The notes: generated by a model from the letters alone, not told the origin. DNA of 64,000 nucleotides from Onchidella celtica (GCA_963931925.1 OZ007571.1:53816763-53880762), one strand, 5' to 3'. Positions 1 to 12,657 are shown, counted from the first letter of the stretch. Made by a program: numbers and translations.

Positions 1-488
1 ACTGACTACTTATACCAGAAACCCGGTAATAGTTTTAATATAAATTTTCAAAGCTTCAGGAGTAACAACATTGGACAAATTTGTGCGGGATACTTTCGTC
101 CATTAATACGACGTATCTCCATTGATACCAAACGTTATCATGAGTACCTATTTTGTACCGATAGGGTATTGCCTACACTCAAAAATGAATTCGGGTTCCC
201 GTCTTTCTGTCAGTGGATAACAACGAATGAGCGAGTTGTAAGAAACTTAAAGCCATGATATAAGAGCTGGAAGCCCGGTGGTCAAAATTTCCAATTGACC
301 AATCAAAATGCGCGCTTTCCATCGTGATGTGAATAACGGGTCCCGCGCTACTATTACAAGGGAAATAATCCAATTAATGGTACTCGGCCAAGTGTCCATA
401 AACTACTATGAGTGGCCGTCCCTCACTCACGCACTAGCGTTACCATGAAAGCACATATTAAAAATAGAAAATCGTTCATCCTCTCACA
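1..488 (-). mobile_element. Partial solo LTR (end of LTR family Y, truncated by window edge)
   Basis: This stretch matches 48868-50079 almost base for base (about 97 percent by eye) once the MITE at 49332-50055 is removed. Similarity stops sharply after the ...CTCTCACA end at 488, as expected for an LTR terminus. The rest of the LTR lies left of the window. Orientation is taken as minus because the sister copy has AATAAA near its left end on the minus strand. A 64-codon minus-strand reading frame (179-373) recurs in the sister copy but has no recognisable domain; it is LTR sequence, not a gene. Confidence 0.7.
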
Positions 489-2513
489 ATCCATTCATTC
501 ATCCACCCGACCATCCACTCATCCATATGCCCATCCATCCATCCATCCACCCCACCCATTGATCCACAGAGCATATTATTTTAACCTTAATGAAAACTTG
601 TTTTATGAGCAAAGAAAACATATGGACAAAGAAGTTTTCCTCTTATCATACTGTTATTGTTTCATTGTTTTTGTAATATCTCAACAAGTTTTCACTTAAT
701 ATTTTACTCTTACATATTTGTTATATTTAGAGCCATTTTAAGGTCGTTATGGTTCTCTGCACAGAGTCATAGAACTTTCTTCCACATTTCAAAAACCAAT
801 GTAAATTTGAAGGCATATGGAGCCTCCTAAACCCTTGGGGCCCCCGGCCAACGGCCCAGTGTCCCCATGCATTAAGACAGTTCTAGTCAACTGCAGCAAA
901 ATGAGCAACAAAAAGCCTTTCTGCTCCATGTCTGACACATTTCTGAAAAATAAACTCTACTTTGAAAACAACACTGACAATTCTTATGCTTTTCTGTATA
1001 ATTCTTCAGTCGTGCCTTTGTCCACAAGAAGCCTAGTGTGTGAATAAGAGAAGAGAAATGTTGAGTCTATTTTTACAAAAGGTATGAATTCTAAAGTGTG
1101 TGAAACATCTGGTGTTACTTGACTACTGTGTGTATCAATAGTAGAGCACACATAAATTTCAGTCATAAATCAATCACCCAGCGCATTCGTTTATTTCTTT
1201 GATGTTAAATTGTACAACATCTTAAAGTACGCAGACAAATCTTAACCGTATAAGACTGGATCAGCACACACTGCATCGCTAGGTCTATCCCAAAACGACA
1301 GACCAACGCACACTGTGTTGTCTGTAAATATGGTCTATTAAAAAAGTCCGTACAAACAAGAATTTCTCTCTGAAGGAAGAAAAAGAAGAGCAAGACTAAG
1401 AAGAAGCCACAAGAGAGCAATGGACAGAAAAGTATAGCCTATGGTGAGAAATTTGATACTATAGGGCATAATATTTTGAAAAGATCCATTAACTTTAATG
1501 TTCTTAATGATTAAGTAGCTACAAGGTCAAGAGGGAGATGATATTGACAATAAAGATGATAAAAAGAAAAGAAATGTAAATTTGATAGTGATGTACTATC
1601 TATTTATAGGTCAAACGGTGTTTCTCCAAAATCAGAGAGGTGGACAGAAACAATCAGTAGTGATATAGAACTACTCGGCAGATGTATCAGAATTGGGTAG
1701 TGGAGGCATACAAAATCATGCACCCTTTTATTATTTAAATTTGGCGACATCCAGTGTGGTAAAGCAAAGGCCGAATTTACAGGGGGACAAAAGTGGTACC
1801 GTAACTGCCTCGCCCCAGAGAATAAAATTATAGTGAGTTTAACTATGTTGTCTAAATTGTTGACACGGCCACCAAAGAGTGCACTGGAGCATAGCAGTGG
1901 ACTTTGGAATTTGGCTCATCTAAAAATCTACTTGGAGTTTTGCAGGCATTGTGTAAACAAATATGTATTTACTTCAGAGATATCATCCATTTAATCTTTT
2001 TTTATTATGTATAACTTGTTCCTTCCACAATTACATGCAATTAAAAGGAATTGGATGTGTATGGTGATTTTACCGTGTACTTTAACTTCTGTGCAAGAAG
2101 GCATGATAAAGACAGAAATACTTGGTAAAGGGACGCAATTGTTCCTTTGGCGCAGACAGCTGTTTACAGCGAGGTGGTTATATCCCTTCATTTATGTATC
2201 GCGGTCATTTAGGAATGGAGCTGGCTCGTAAACACCCACTGTAGTGATAATCTCAAAGCCAAACTTTTTCTGTTCGGTGCTAATGTTAGAGATGCTCTGA
2301 AATCCACAAGTCGATAATGAGCATGGCTATTACAGTTCTGTGGTGTCATGACACCAGTTTATGTCAAAACTATGTTTTACAGGAGATGCCCCCCTTCCCC
2401 CCCCCCCCAAAAAAAACATCTCTCGTTGCTCTCTTCTTCATTCTTTGTTCAATCTTCAATTTGAGGTGACAAATGGAAACTTAAAGTCGTCCAAAATTGA
2501 TCGACTCTAACTG
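489..2513. other. Non-coding stretch with short repeats
   Basis: No supported gene. It holds a CCATC-rich microsatellite (about 481-560), a half-copy of an hAT MITE (785-885), and a C-run followed by an A-run near 2396-2416. Short open frames here lack coding character, splice context or domains. Confidence 0.5.
785..885 (+). mobile_element. Truncated hAT-type MITE (right half)
   Basis: Matches the right half of the complete MITE at 22046-22202 (shared text runs from CATTTCAAAAACC to ...AAGACAGYTCT). Only one end is present, so it is a truncated copy. Confidence 0.5.
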
Positions 2514-2724
2514 AGCCAGCAACCCTATAGAAATCCGACGTGTAGGAATAGGATTGACGTCGAGCTTGCTCATAGAAAAAACATAATTCCTACGTAGATC
2601 CTCCGGGTATGACATGCTACAGACGTTGGTTTGGTGAAGGGAATCTGTTCCTACGATAATCCTACCAACCTTACCAAAATCCTATGCAAATCTACATCGG
2701 TTTGATGTAAGGAGGCTGGCTGGG
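2514..2724. mobile_element. Small foldback MITE, CCCAGCC family, copy 1
   Basis: Begins GCCAGCAACCC and ends GGAGGCTGGCTGGG, so the ends are inverted. Internal text (GAAATCYGA...TGACGTCG...GATCC.CCGG..., TTTGATGTA) is shared with 4880-5053. No coding capacity and no clear target duplication. Confidence 0.5.
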
Positions 2725-4216
2725 TAAGTTCTCAAACTTAAAATATAACTGCATGAGTTTTACAACACGGACACCAACCTGCTGTTTTGTTTACTAGTTT
2801 GTTTTTACAATTTGTCAAGGAAGCCATGATCTGCCCTGCTTTCGTCATACCGTCGAAGATTTCTTACTCATTGATGCCTTCATTCACTCACTCACTCTCA
2901 ATAAACTCACAAACTCACACAATCGCCAGTACTCACGAGCACGGAGACATTCAGCGACTCACTTGGCATCAGGCCCATTCCATGAAATGTCAACCACTAT
3001 GACAAAATATGGAAGTTAAAATATCAAATTAAAAAATCCTTGGTTTAAGTTCTAAAATGGTTCATTGGCAAGAAAATGTCATCTGAATAAGAAAACAAAA
3101 CGGATTTCCCATACTGAGAAGCAAAAAATAATATTCAATACAATTTGCAGTTTTATGTTTAATAACAATTTTAAGTAACTAATTGTTTGCTCCTTCTTAT
3201 ATTGCATTGACATTTTGACAATGTAAAAACAATAAGAAAATTCTGTTACTGACTTACATGTAGGTTTTGACAACAAAGAATCCAATGGACATCATTGGTC
3301 TTGTTTAATACACATCACACTCTACTTCATGAAGTTTTTCTCTGGCAATAATTATTTGTGACAGCTCATTAAAAAAATTACAAACATAATTTATTACTGG
3401 AAATTGTTGAACATTCAAGATTAGATCCAAAACTTAATCCTATTTATGAAAAAAGGCACTTGAAAGATCGAGATGTGCATGTAATATATGTCATAAGAAA
3501 TGTAATAAATACTCGTATGTCGGGGCATTTTTTTTTGTTTGTTTGCCTGGATCATCTAGAACTGTAAGAATTAAGAGATACAGAATTTCATGGTAGTCAT
3601 TTACAAGTAGAGCATAAAATTTAGGTGAAATTTCACAGAAAAATTCCAGAAAATATTACTTAAACTAGAGAATCACTTTTTATGAATATAACACATGTCA
3701 CACCAAGTTAAACACCATGTTGAGCTAGATCTGACTTTAAGTTTTTTAATTAAAGATACAAACTTGTAAAGTGTTATTGTTGTTTTTTGTGACAAAGGTT
3801 TAATTGATAAACATCTCATTTTTAAATGATTTGCTCTGGAAGATAGCAAGGTGAAAAACCCGTATTCAGGTGTAACACGTCACATGGAATGCTCCATCAG
3901 ATGTCCTGTTTTGTGTTCCCCGAAATGGGTCACGGTTTTTTTTTTCTCGTGAAATGACAACAAACACGTGCGCTTCACCCCCAATTCCATTCTTCAAAAA
4001 CACGGAAAATAACAGTTTTGTGGGTGCTGTTTGTGAATTTCTAAACAAGTTAAACTTGTACAGATGAAGGCAGTGACTTTTTCAGATTTCTAGCCGCTGT
4101 GGGCTCGTGGATGTACACTAACTGCATTAAGAAGTCCCATTCCAGGGGTTTAGGAGTTGTATCTGACAACTTTAGCTACGATCAAGGGTGAGTGTGTTTT
4201 CCAGCATGATATAGTG
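2725..4216. other. Non-coding, AT-rich
   Basis: Nothing recognisable on either strand. Reading frames are short and without domains. Confidence 0.4.
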
Positions 4217-4275
4217 AGGGGAGGTCTTCCCCCCATCCGCGCCACTTACCAAAAAGTTAACAAACATAATATGAT
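4217..4275. repeat. Dispersed repeat fragment R3
   Basis: About 55 bases, including CCACTTACCAAAAAGTTAAY and AAACATAATATGAT, recur at 51571-51621 in the same orientation. Probably a fragment of a dispersed element of unknown type. Confidence 0.45.
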
Positions 4276-4879
4276 TAAGATATAAGCTTAAACAACCTGC
4301 ACTGGAATGGTCAGATGGACCTGGGGGCATGAGGGTCTAGTCAGTTTGTATCAATGGGCGGTAGTCAGATTGACTAATCAGGCGGAAAGGGGCTGGGGTA
4401 GTGGTGTTTTCTTGACTGGCGCGGACGGGTGGAAGATCTTCCATAGTGAGTGCTTAATGATTGATTACCTTTACGGATTGTTTATTTGTAGGAAGAGACA
4501 GAATAATGATAACTCGAGCTTATTTTTTTTTAATGAAATACTGGCCTACATTTTTTATTTGAAAAGGGGGGCGGGTGGAAGGGAAGCACTCTAAATACAC
4601 GTATCAGTTTTGCAGTTTACCAATTAACTTGTAATGTGGACTACGTCATCCATCCCTATCCCACATTCCCCGAAATCTCGTCAAATATATATAATATAGA
4701 TGTTATATTTAATAATGTCGTCTTATTTGAGTGGATTACTTGTGACTGGTGTACCCTTCATCTAAAGGGTCAAAGGAAATAATATATTAATAACATTTAT
4801 ATATAATCGAATTGACCTTTTTTCTTTGTTGTTGTTTTATATGCTACTGAATTTCCAGCTTTGTTCATGTCAATCCTTC

Positions 4880-5053
4880 CCCAGCCAGCAACCTTATGGA
4901 AATCTGAGGCGTAGTACTGACGTCGTTTGCACATAAGAATGATATCGTTCCTATGTAGATCCGCCGGTTACTACATCACCCGGATGTCAGTTTGATGTAG
5001 GAAACCGCCCTTTTGGTAATCTACGTTGAATGGACATAAGGTTATTGGCTGGG
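4880..5053. mobile_element. Small foldback MITE, CCCAGCC family, copy 2
   Basis: Left end CCCAGCCAGCAACCTTATG and right end CATAAGGTTATTGGCTGGG form near-perfect inverted repeats of about 19 bases around a non-coding core of about 135 bases. The core is related to copy 1 at 2514-2724. Confidence 0.6.
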
Positions 5054-6050
5054 TTAAACATGACGTTTAGCACATCCCATACAACATGGAACAGTGACCT
5101 GTGAAACAATAATAAAAGAATTGCTTCGTTATGCCCTGATCCAGCATTGCTGTTTAATTTGCATTTTACTATTTAAATAAAAAGTTGGCTCAAATTAGCT
5201 TTTGAAACGTAAACGGCGACTTGGGTGTCTCCAAATTTTATTTTCAGCAAATACACACGAATTTTACTTGTGTAAAATGTTATGTTATCTAGCAAAACAA
5301 TATTTTTGATGTAATGGTAACTAGAATTTACGAATGGATTAGATTTTGAAGCAAGGTAAGCATTGCCGACACTGTGTCGTATTGCTTAATCTTCGGTAGT
5401 TCCAACGTGGCATGTCGGTGTAGTCTTATGATGACAGTAAGTCTACGCTATATAATAAGTATGCGTATATCAACAAAAGCCCAAATTATTCTTCATGTAA
5501 TCACGTAATAAGGCATATTTCTTGTTAAATACATTTTTATTAAGAAGCGAGTCGCTGCTGGAACTTCCTACAACGTAATGCTGCAATGTTGCGCAAATGT
5601 GTGTGACAATTTAACCGAGTTAAAATCTGAAATCAGTCCTTTTTGGCCACATCATCCATTTTTAAGATTTATTCCCCAGTGTTATACGTGGTCGGTTAAA
5701 TGACAAAAGGGCGAATACATATCAACAGCTGTACAATGAAGAGGTGAAAGCTTAACTTCTCTGTATGACAAATGAGCAAACTGTCAAACTCAGTGTTGCG
5801 AGAAATTCAGTTTTGAAAATTTTGTGCAACTCTCACAAACGATTTCTTGCTTTTTTGGCATGCATAGCACATAAGACAAAAACTAAATGAGATTTTACAA
5901 AATTTCTTGTGTTGGGTCAAGCTCTGTGCAAATACTTTTGATAACCATACGAGAGTAAATATCTCAAATTTGATTATTCGCCCCTTCGTCATACAGATAA
6001 GTAAAGTGTTCACCTTTTCATTGTGCAACTGTTGTTACCAATTCACCCCT
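5054..6050. other. Non-coding, AT-rich
   Basis: No gene, repeat family or RNA recognised. Confidence 0.4.
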
Positions 6051-6057
6051 TTGTCAG

Positions 6058-6410
6058 TCGATTTCTTGCGATTCGAATCAGAAATGCTGATTCGAATCAC
6101 CACCGAACGAATCAGCCGATGAATCAAAAATTATTTGAATCATGATTGATTCAAATCACCTTTGATTTGTCTCTCACTTGAGGCTCATTGCGCAAAGGAG
6201 CCAGCCGAGCAGTCTTTGACGAGGGACTAGTACACAGTAGTAATGCATGGATCAGACTCATCACCCCACGTTAGAAACAAATCAGTGTTAATCCCTGTTA
6301 GGACCCATACAGTTCCTGTCTTTACTAGGTCACCGAATGATTTGAATCATGATTCACTCATGCCACTACTGGCTTATGGACTGATTCAAATCAAATGAAT
6401 CACTCGACCC
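6058..6410. repeat. Cluster of GATTCGAATC / TGATTCAAATCA palindromes
   Basis: The left part (about 6067-6165) and right part (about 6335-6400) are dense in inverted GATTYRAATC and ATTTGAATCATGATT words around a unique middle. The arrangement resembles a MITE with repetitive subterminal binding sites, but exact ends and a target duplication were not found. Confidence 0.4.
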
Positions 6411-7616
6411 ACTGATCCGGCCAAAATCAATTTGTCTCATCAAGAAAAGAATCAATCTCCACCATTTATGCAGTGTCGACTCAGCATGGTTGCTCTAGCT
6501 TAAGCAGGAAGTGATAGCATCATGGGCTTCTGTGGTTGTGCAAAATAAAGAATCCGGGTGAAATCAGCAATACAAAGCAAACACAAAGAAAATACTTCCC
6601 CACCATTTCAAGTCTTCAAATTTAAAAAAAAGAATCGTCCGTAGCCTGAAAAAGGCAGTCAACTTCACAATTTCACTCAAATCTGTGTTGTATGCGTCGT
6701 GACTTTTTTGTAATATATAGATTTGACAGATGCCGAGAACATTTTGGAGGCTTGTCATTTTTGTTTATTGCTATATCTGACAAATTCCTCATATTTTTAT
6801 AATTCTCATTATTGTTGTTTGTTATCAGGCCTGGTATCATTTGAGTTTGGGGTCAAAATTATATTTGTTCCGTAAGATTTTCTTTGATTCATTCTCATTC
6901 ACCAAACGCACTGCTATTGTGAGGTCCGAGTTGACAACTGCATCAATTCCCTTGATGTTCTGTTATATTTCTTGAATTCATTTGTATCTTGTTTCCAATT
7001 TTGAAGGTCAACGAGTTGAAAATATTAAGGGATAAGGATGCTCACCCTCCTCCTTCCTATATTAATTTCGACATCACTTTTAGTTCACTTAATGATAAAT
7101 TTGTTTTTATCAGGGATCTGACAAGGAGTCATTCTCAAGACTTGTATAGATTTTTTTTTTTTTAATTTTAAATACATGTATGGAAAGAAAGGCTGATTGT
7201 CATGAGGAAAATGTGATTGCAGGAACAGAAATAGAGAATTTTCCAAAAACAGACATCGAGTTTGTTGTCATATTCAATTATAAATGTCATTCGTAATCGA
7301 ATAAACAAATAGTATCGATTCCACTTCCGGTTTTTAGGAAAAACTAAGATTGTGCCGAGGGCAAAGGACGATAACCATGTGATGGGAGTGTAGTTTTTTT
7401 GAGAATGCAAGATTATGAAGCTATGTCAAATCGAGAGACATCTATCTTACAAAACATTAATAAGCATAAACGTTTGAATTAAAACAAGATGTTTTTAGCA
7501 GTGTTGATAAAGGTATGGATTTAATATCTGAGTTTATGCATAATGGGGTCAAACCCATAACGGCAGACAATGTATGGAAACTGTGTCATATAAGAAAACC
7601 CAAAATTTATTTATAG
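6411..7616. other. Non-coding
   Basis: No gene recognised. Contains a poly-T tract near 7150. Confidence 0.4.
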
Positions 7617-7990
7617 TACAGAACAGCCACTTTGGGGAAATTCGGGTGGTCACTGGCTCCTGCTTCCATGTAGCGTCGAGGTCGGCGGTCGACCAAGGTA
7701 CTCGCACGGCTAGTCATGCCCAACTAGCCTGTAAAGCTTAGGGTCTGGCGAGATTTCCTCCCTTGAGGCGCTACTGAGGGACTGAGAGTTGGGGTGGAGT
7801 TTGGTCGGCGGTAGGCCGGACAAAACATACGGATTAGAACCTACTTCCTTAGATCTTAAGGGGCAACTGGTACTATAGTATTAGACTTAGGATCGTCCAT
7901 GTCATGGGAAAAGTGCTCTCGCAACCACATAGTCACACGGCACATCTGTGCTAGGTAGGGTAGTGTGTGCTGGAGTCCCCGTGCCACTTT
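7617..7990. other. GC-rich block of unknown nature
   Basis: About 370 bases are clearly GC-richer than the AT-rich flanks and end at a T-run (about 7988). No open frame or domain is visible. Size, base composition and terminal T-run could fit a short retroposon, but no convincing pol III A and B boxes were found. Confidence 0.3.
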
Positions 7991-8995
7991 TTTGTTTCCT
8001 ATCTTAAAATTTCCCGAGCAGTAATCACTTCATAAATAAGTGTGTTGTCTTAAATGTTTAATTTCTATTTCAATGCTCATGTGGAGGTGGAGCAGAAGCT
8101 TGGCTGTGCTTTGTTTAACCTTATTTCCTCTAACACCATTTATGTAGTTTAAACCTGTCTCTTGGAAGACAAGACATGGATATTTTAACATTCCCTCAAA
8201 GGATCTTAGAGAAGGTATAATGCACTTTTCTTTTTTCTCGAGTTACGACTGTTGATGGGCAGCAGGTCGATTATATCTTTTCAATATAATGAGGCTATAT
8301 CAGAGACGACGTCTGGACCGCTCTTGGACAACTACTATAATTAGACTGATTCTAATTATAAATGCCGGGAGACATTAAATAGACTGGACCCAGTCCTGAA
8401 CAGAATCCAAACTTTGGACGTCTCATACCTTGCATCCCTTTTCTGACTGGCGATCGTATTAGTTTTGTCCTCGTAATATCCCTATTGAGTGACACCCACT
8501 GGAATGCCTCTTTAATTTGCTCTAATCTGAAAAAGATTTCCGTTTGAGACGGGGATGGACTTTAAACTGAAATTCTAACCCTAGTCGCCCAAATCCAATA
8601 CTCGAATGCTATGACAATAATACACAGCTATAGCGACTGACAGTGGATTTTTCCTGGGAATGTAGAATAACTGAGCATGCAATGTATTTCAGTCTGTTCA
8701 AATTATAGTTTTACTTTGCCTTTAGAGAGATTTTAGTAACATATCCTCTTTTTCTCTCTTCTTTCTTTTCGTAGCCCTCTTGAGGTCAGATTTTGTCCAT
8801 ACTGGGATGTATATCACAATGTCAAATCTGCGCTGTTTCCGTCTTTCGATTCTTGATGAGATACCAACCAATAAGAGACTTGAAGTTTCACGTATTTTCG
8901 TCGTTTTTAGTTTCGTTTTATTTTGTTCTTTATTCTGCCTTTGTAAAAGTCATCTCATGCAGGGTGTCCACTGTTTTATTTCAGCACAACTGATC
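7991..8995. other. Non-coding
   Basis: No gene recognised; short frames such as 8780-9001 have no domain. Confidence 0.4.
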
Positions 8996-9150
8996 TACTG
9001 ATAATGAACTTTTAAAAGTTTGCAATTCCATTGTTTTTCGGCTTGGGAGTCTAGAACCAAAATCAAGTGCGGCTTTGAATGTTGTTATGAAAAATAGTTT
9101 TTAGAATTTTTGAGTGACGGTCCTACAGTCCTAGAGAACGGTGATGAAAT
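8996..9150 (+). repeat. Duplicated block A, uninterrupted copy
   Basis: Matches 25625-25746 plus the sequence after 26579 inside dehydrogenase intron 7 (shared words include GGAGTCTAGAACCAA and GGCTTTGAATGT). The intronic copy is interrupted by the pogo-like MITE at 25749-26577, so this copy approximates its empty site. Confidence 0.5.
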
Positions 9151-9370
9151 TAAGATGCCATCTTAAGCATGTTATCATTTTTATTTCTTTTATTTTTTTT
9201 TCCTTCACCTTAAATATTTGGTCCTCCATCCTATGTACTTTTCATCTTTGAGATGTCACAGTAAAGTTGTTAACAAACTGTGTATTGAATATAAATTATA
9301 TCATAATTTGATTTTTTGTCATGTCATGTAGAAAATGAAATCTTTACACATCAGTATGAGTATTTTTGTA

Positions 9371-9500
9371 GGCTACTGTACTTAATTTAAATGAATAATA
9401 AACCGTGTTTTCTGTATAATCTGCTTATAAGATGTCTTTTCTTTGAATAAGTAGGAGCATTACTAAGCAACAGCTCAGTGCTGAAGTCGTTTTGGTTTTC
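9371..9500 (+). repeat. Copy of dehydrogenase 3'-flank sequence
   Basis: Resembles 37885-38040: both have GTACTTA.TTTAAATG.ATAATAAA, a TTTTCTGTA tract, then AGCATTACTAAGCAACA and TTTGGTTTTC. The shared AATAAA (9397-9402 and 37911-37916) sits where a polyadenylation signal would be. A further fragment near 11469 (CTGATGCTC..CCAACA.GCAAAGCA) matches about 38188. This is either a relic of a tandem gene copy or a dispersed repeat. Confidence 0.45.
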
Positions 9501-9540
9501 TAAGCGGCCACCCCCACTCTCTTTCTGTGGGTGTTACCGT

Positions 9541-9656
9541 ACTAGCATTCTCTCTCTATCTATCCACATGTCTCTATCTATCTGTCTGTCTGTCGATCTA
9601 TCTATCCAACAGTCCATTTCTCTATAACTATCTATCGAGCTATAGGTCTATCTATT
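9541..9656. repeat. (TCTA)n/(TCTG)n microsatellite, left part
   Basis: TATC/TCTG repeats continue after the hAT element at 11382-11430, so the element is inserted in the array. Confidence 0.7.
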
Positions 9657-11381
9657 CAGTGGCGGACTGGGTCTAAAAATATTGGTTGCCAGGAGATGAA
9701 TGGGGCCCACCCACCAATACAATTCTATCATTTAATTTTTAAAATGAATAAATTAAATTTTCAAAAAGTATGTAAGTGGAAACAAAAAGATGTAATTAGA
9801 ATTCAAATAGTTTACCTGTAAGTTGTACTGCACATTATACACATTAACAGATAGTTCAAAAGGAGAAAAGTATATTTCAAGCAGTCCACTATATTAAGAT
9901 CAAGCAGTCTACTATATTAAGAGCATTCCTTTGAGTTCACTAGATGATTGTGCGAATCTGTCAATAACAGTGTACTGTTTCTGCATCCAATTCATCTAGC
10001 AATTCCTATTCAGTGGATAGCAACATGTTTGATTCCAAGTTCTCCACAGACAGCAAATTTCTTAACTTTGTCTTAATGATCTTCAGCTTTGAAAATGTTC
10101 TCTCACATTGGATTTGAGTAACTGATAGTGTGCAGATGACTTTTTATAAAGTCCATAAAGGTTATCATATATGCCTTGTCATGAAGTCTGTTCGATGTCA
10201 GAATTTAAAGATGGGCAAGTACTGCAAATTTTACAATTGTTGCAACTAGATTCTGTATTTCACCATCATTAAGCAACAGCTTTAATACATCAAAATTTGA
10301 AGCAAAAGAAGCTAATTCCAATTTTACTTGATCTGTGCTGATTTGTGGAAACAGCTTAATTAATAATACCTTCCAATGCTTCATCTCCAAGGCCCTTCTT
10401 AGCAATAGTTTTAAACTTTGCTGGGTCCAAACAAGATAAATCTTTATACAACTGTTTATGTTGTACAAAGCGTGAATCTAATGACTGGACAATGCGATGC
10501 ATTATTAGGTTAAACACGTTTACCCGAAAATCAGCTAGAGAATTCGAGGAATTTCTTTCATCGTCAGTAAGCTCATCTGCCATTCTTTTCTTCTTTCTCT
10601 GCCTCTTTAACTGACAATGCTGTTTCCAAAGGATCAATTTCCAATGTTTGATTTGCATCCGTATTGATCTGTGAAATCAGGACATTACATTTATTTACAA
10701 ATTCTAAAGCCTTACTGTGAACGGTATCAATAATGTTCTTGTCTGTTCCTTCAGCTTTGTTGTAGCTGAATCTACCAACTCTAGGCGGTAAACAAATCCA
10801 AACCACTTGTCTGTAGATAACTTGACAACGTGGCTGTAGTTTCAAATATAGGGCCTACTAATAAATGCTATCAATATGGTTTCAAACTTTGAAAGACTTT
10901 GATGTAAAACATATGCTTCATGTTTTGTATTTGAATCAAACTTGTCTAAATCTTGTATGATCATTGATAAGCATGTCAAGAGATCTACAAAAGTAAAAGC
11001 AGTTGCTTCAGCACAGCGTCTAAATATATAGTTGCTGCTAGATTGGATTTGCCTGACCATCTAGTCTCGCCTATTAGTTTTAATCGTTTCATTGTTTCCT
11101 GTCCTAGATGTTTTCCAACAACTTCTATCCATACAGCCATTCTCTTGTATGATACTTTCACAAAAGTTGCTAAATTCTGAAGCAAATTGAATAAAGAAAC
11201 TGCAGGCACACAACATAATATACAAGTATATTTTCATGCTAATATTTTTTTTCTAATATTATTAATATATTTTTTGATAATTTATATTTTAAATATATAT
11301 TGTCTAATGTCTAAGGGGGCCCACTTCCTCAGGGGCCCACTTGCCATTGGGCAAGCTGACAACCTGACCAGTCCGCCACTG
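9657..11381 (-). mobile_element. Decayed hAT-superfamily transposon
   Basis: Inverted termini CAGTGGCGGACTGG (left) and CCAGTCCGCCACTG (right) are perfect over 14 bases. The flanking 8-mers are TATCTATT (9649-9656) and TATCTATC (11382-11389), matching 7 of 8, as expected for the 8-bp hAT target duplication, although the microsatellite context weakens this. At 1725 bp it is too short for a full hAT element, and the transposase is broken and lacks its N-terminal part. Confidence 0.75.
10005..11209 (-). pseudogene. hAT transposase relic (ZMYM1-like type), frameshifted
   Basis: Minus-strand coding similarity is spread over several overlapping frames, showing multiple frameshifts. Near 11070-11110 lies an ETRWSGK motif typical of the hAT catalytic region. 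Near 10030-10130 the minus strand reads CERTFSKLK, the signature of the C-terminal hAT dimerisation region. No intact start-to-stop frame exists, and BED zinc-finger and N-terminal sequence are absent. It is not expected to be functional; other copies may exist in the genome. Confidence 0.65.
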
Positions 11382-11460
11382 TATCTATCTATCTATCCAT
11401 CCATCTATCTGTCTGTCTGTCTGTCCCCCTCTTTCTCTCCCCCCACCCCCCCCCCCCCAC
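11382..11460. repeat. (TATC)n/(TGTC)n microsatellite, right part, followed by C-run
   Basis: Continuation of the array interrupted by the hAT element, followed by CCCC-rich low-complexity sequence. Confidence 0.7.
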
Positions 11461-12657
11461 CCGCCTTTCTCTGATGCTCTTCCAACAGGCAAAGCACAAA
11501 ACTAAAACAAGCAAAGACCGCACACACATGCATGCACACAAAATATTAGCACCCTTTGCCCACTTTCGACAATACAACAAGTGTAAACTCGTACACAGTA
11601 CCATCTCAAAGCAATCAGAGTAGATTACAAAAGTGCGTATCAAGCACTTTGTTACTACACGCTTGCAGATCACAACACAACAGCGAAACAACTTCACAAT
11701 AACAACAGGCATGCACCTGCATAATTTTGATATGGACAACGGGAACGCGTGGCTAGTGTAAGTGTAACTGATAACGATCAGCATACGACACACTTTCGTA
11801 CCACAGTACCGTATACATCTTGGGGAGTGTGTGACGTATGCATTAACTGTCCCTGCCGGTCAAGTTCGTTACTCTACTAGTCTTGCAGATTTGGACGATG
11901 TGAGTCAGCCTCATTACTCCGATTACACTGCTTCTAACAGATCCCTAAATCTTATTCAATTTGCGTTACATGTACATGTTTTGCATGTGAAATGCACAGT
12001 CGAGATTTACTTTAACTTTTATTGACGTTTTCTCAATCCGACACGTTTATCAGTGATAAAATGCGTTCGACTGAATGTGTAGTTTCTGACATAGCGGCAA
12101 TACCATTTGGCCAGTGTCTGCCACTCTTATGTGTGTATAGATCTAGCGATTTCTTGTGTGAGAGAGAGCAAAGGTAGGTTTCTCCAAAATCGTTTTGAGT
12201 GGGTCACGTGAGGTCAGGGTCGTGCATGCATGCGCCTATCGTATTTTCTGTGCTCGGCTGCACGCGTAGCTACGGCTTGTCTACTTCTCCATATCACTTC
12301 GAATGTGCTGTTCAGCTCTCTCTTTCTCTCTCTCTCTCTCACTCCCCCGCCGTTTACTTGGTGCGTGTTGCTCTCCCTCTCTCTGTCTCACACACAAGCA
12401 CTCACATACAAACATGCACAAACACACTATGCTTGTAATTGTTCATCCATCCACAAATCGGCCTATCCATTTATACCTTCTGCCTAAATTTGAGCACATT
12501 TTAACAAAGTTTGTGACCGTCTCGCATTCATATATATATATACAGCTCCAATCTTTGCGATAAACTGGAATTAATTACACGATACAGATTCCCATATTTT
12601 TATAATATAATTGTGAATGTTAATTAATGCTGAAACCCTTCGCCAGATTTAGACGCA
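11461..12657 (+). other. 5' flank of the dehydrogenase gene
   Basis: Contains CT and CA microsatellites (about 12318-12400) and a TATATATA tract near 12532. A possible untranslated first exon could end at the donor GTAGGT at 12174 (after ...GAGAGCAAAG) and join the acceptor CCAG at about 12647, eleven bases before the start codon. This is only a splice-signal argument. A CACGTG word lies near 12205. No promoter element is convincing. Confidence 0.3.

Noticed and set aside
179..373. 64-codon minus-strand frame conserved at 49046-49240
   Set aside because: Both lie in the same LTR family; conservation follows from the repeat, and no domain or start context supports a protein.
12303..12563. Ser/Leu-rich protein upstream of the dehydrogenase
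   Set aside because: Encoded by CT and CA microsatellites in three overlapping frames; low complexity only.
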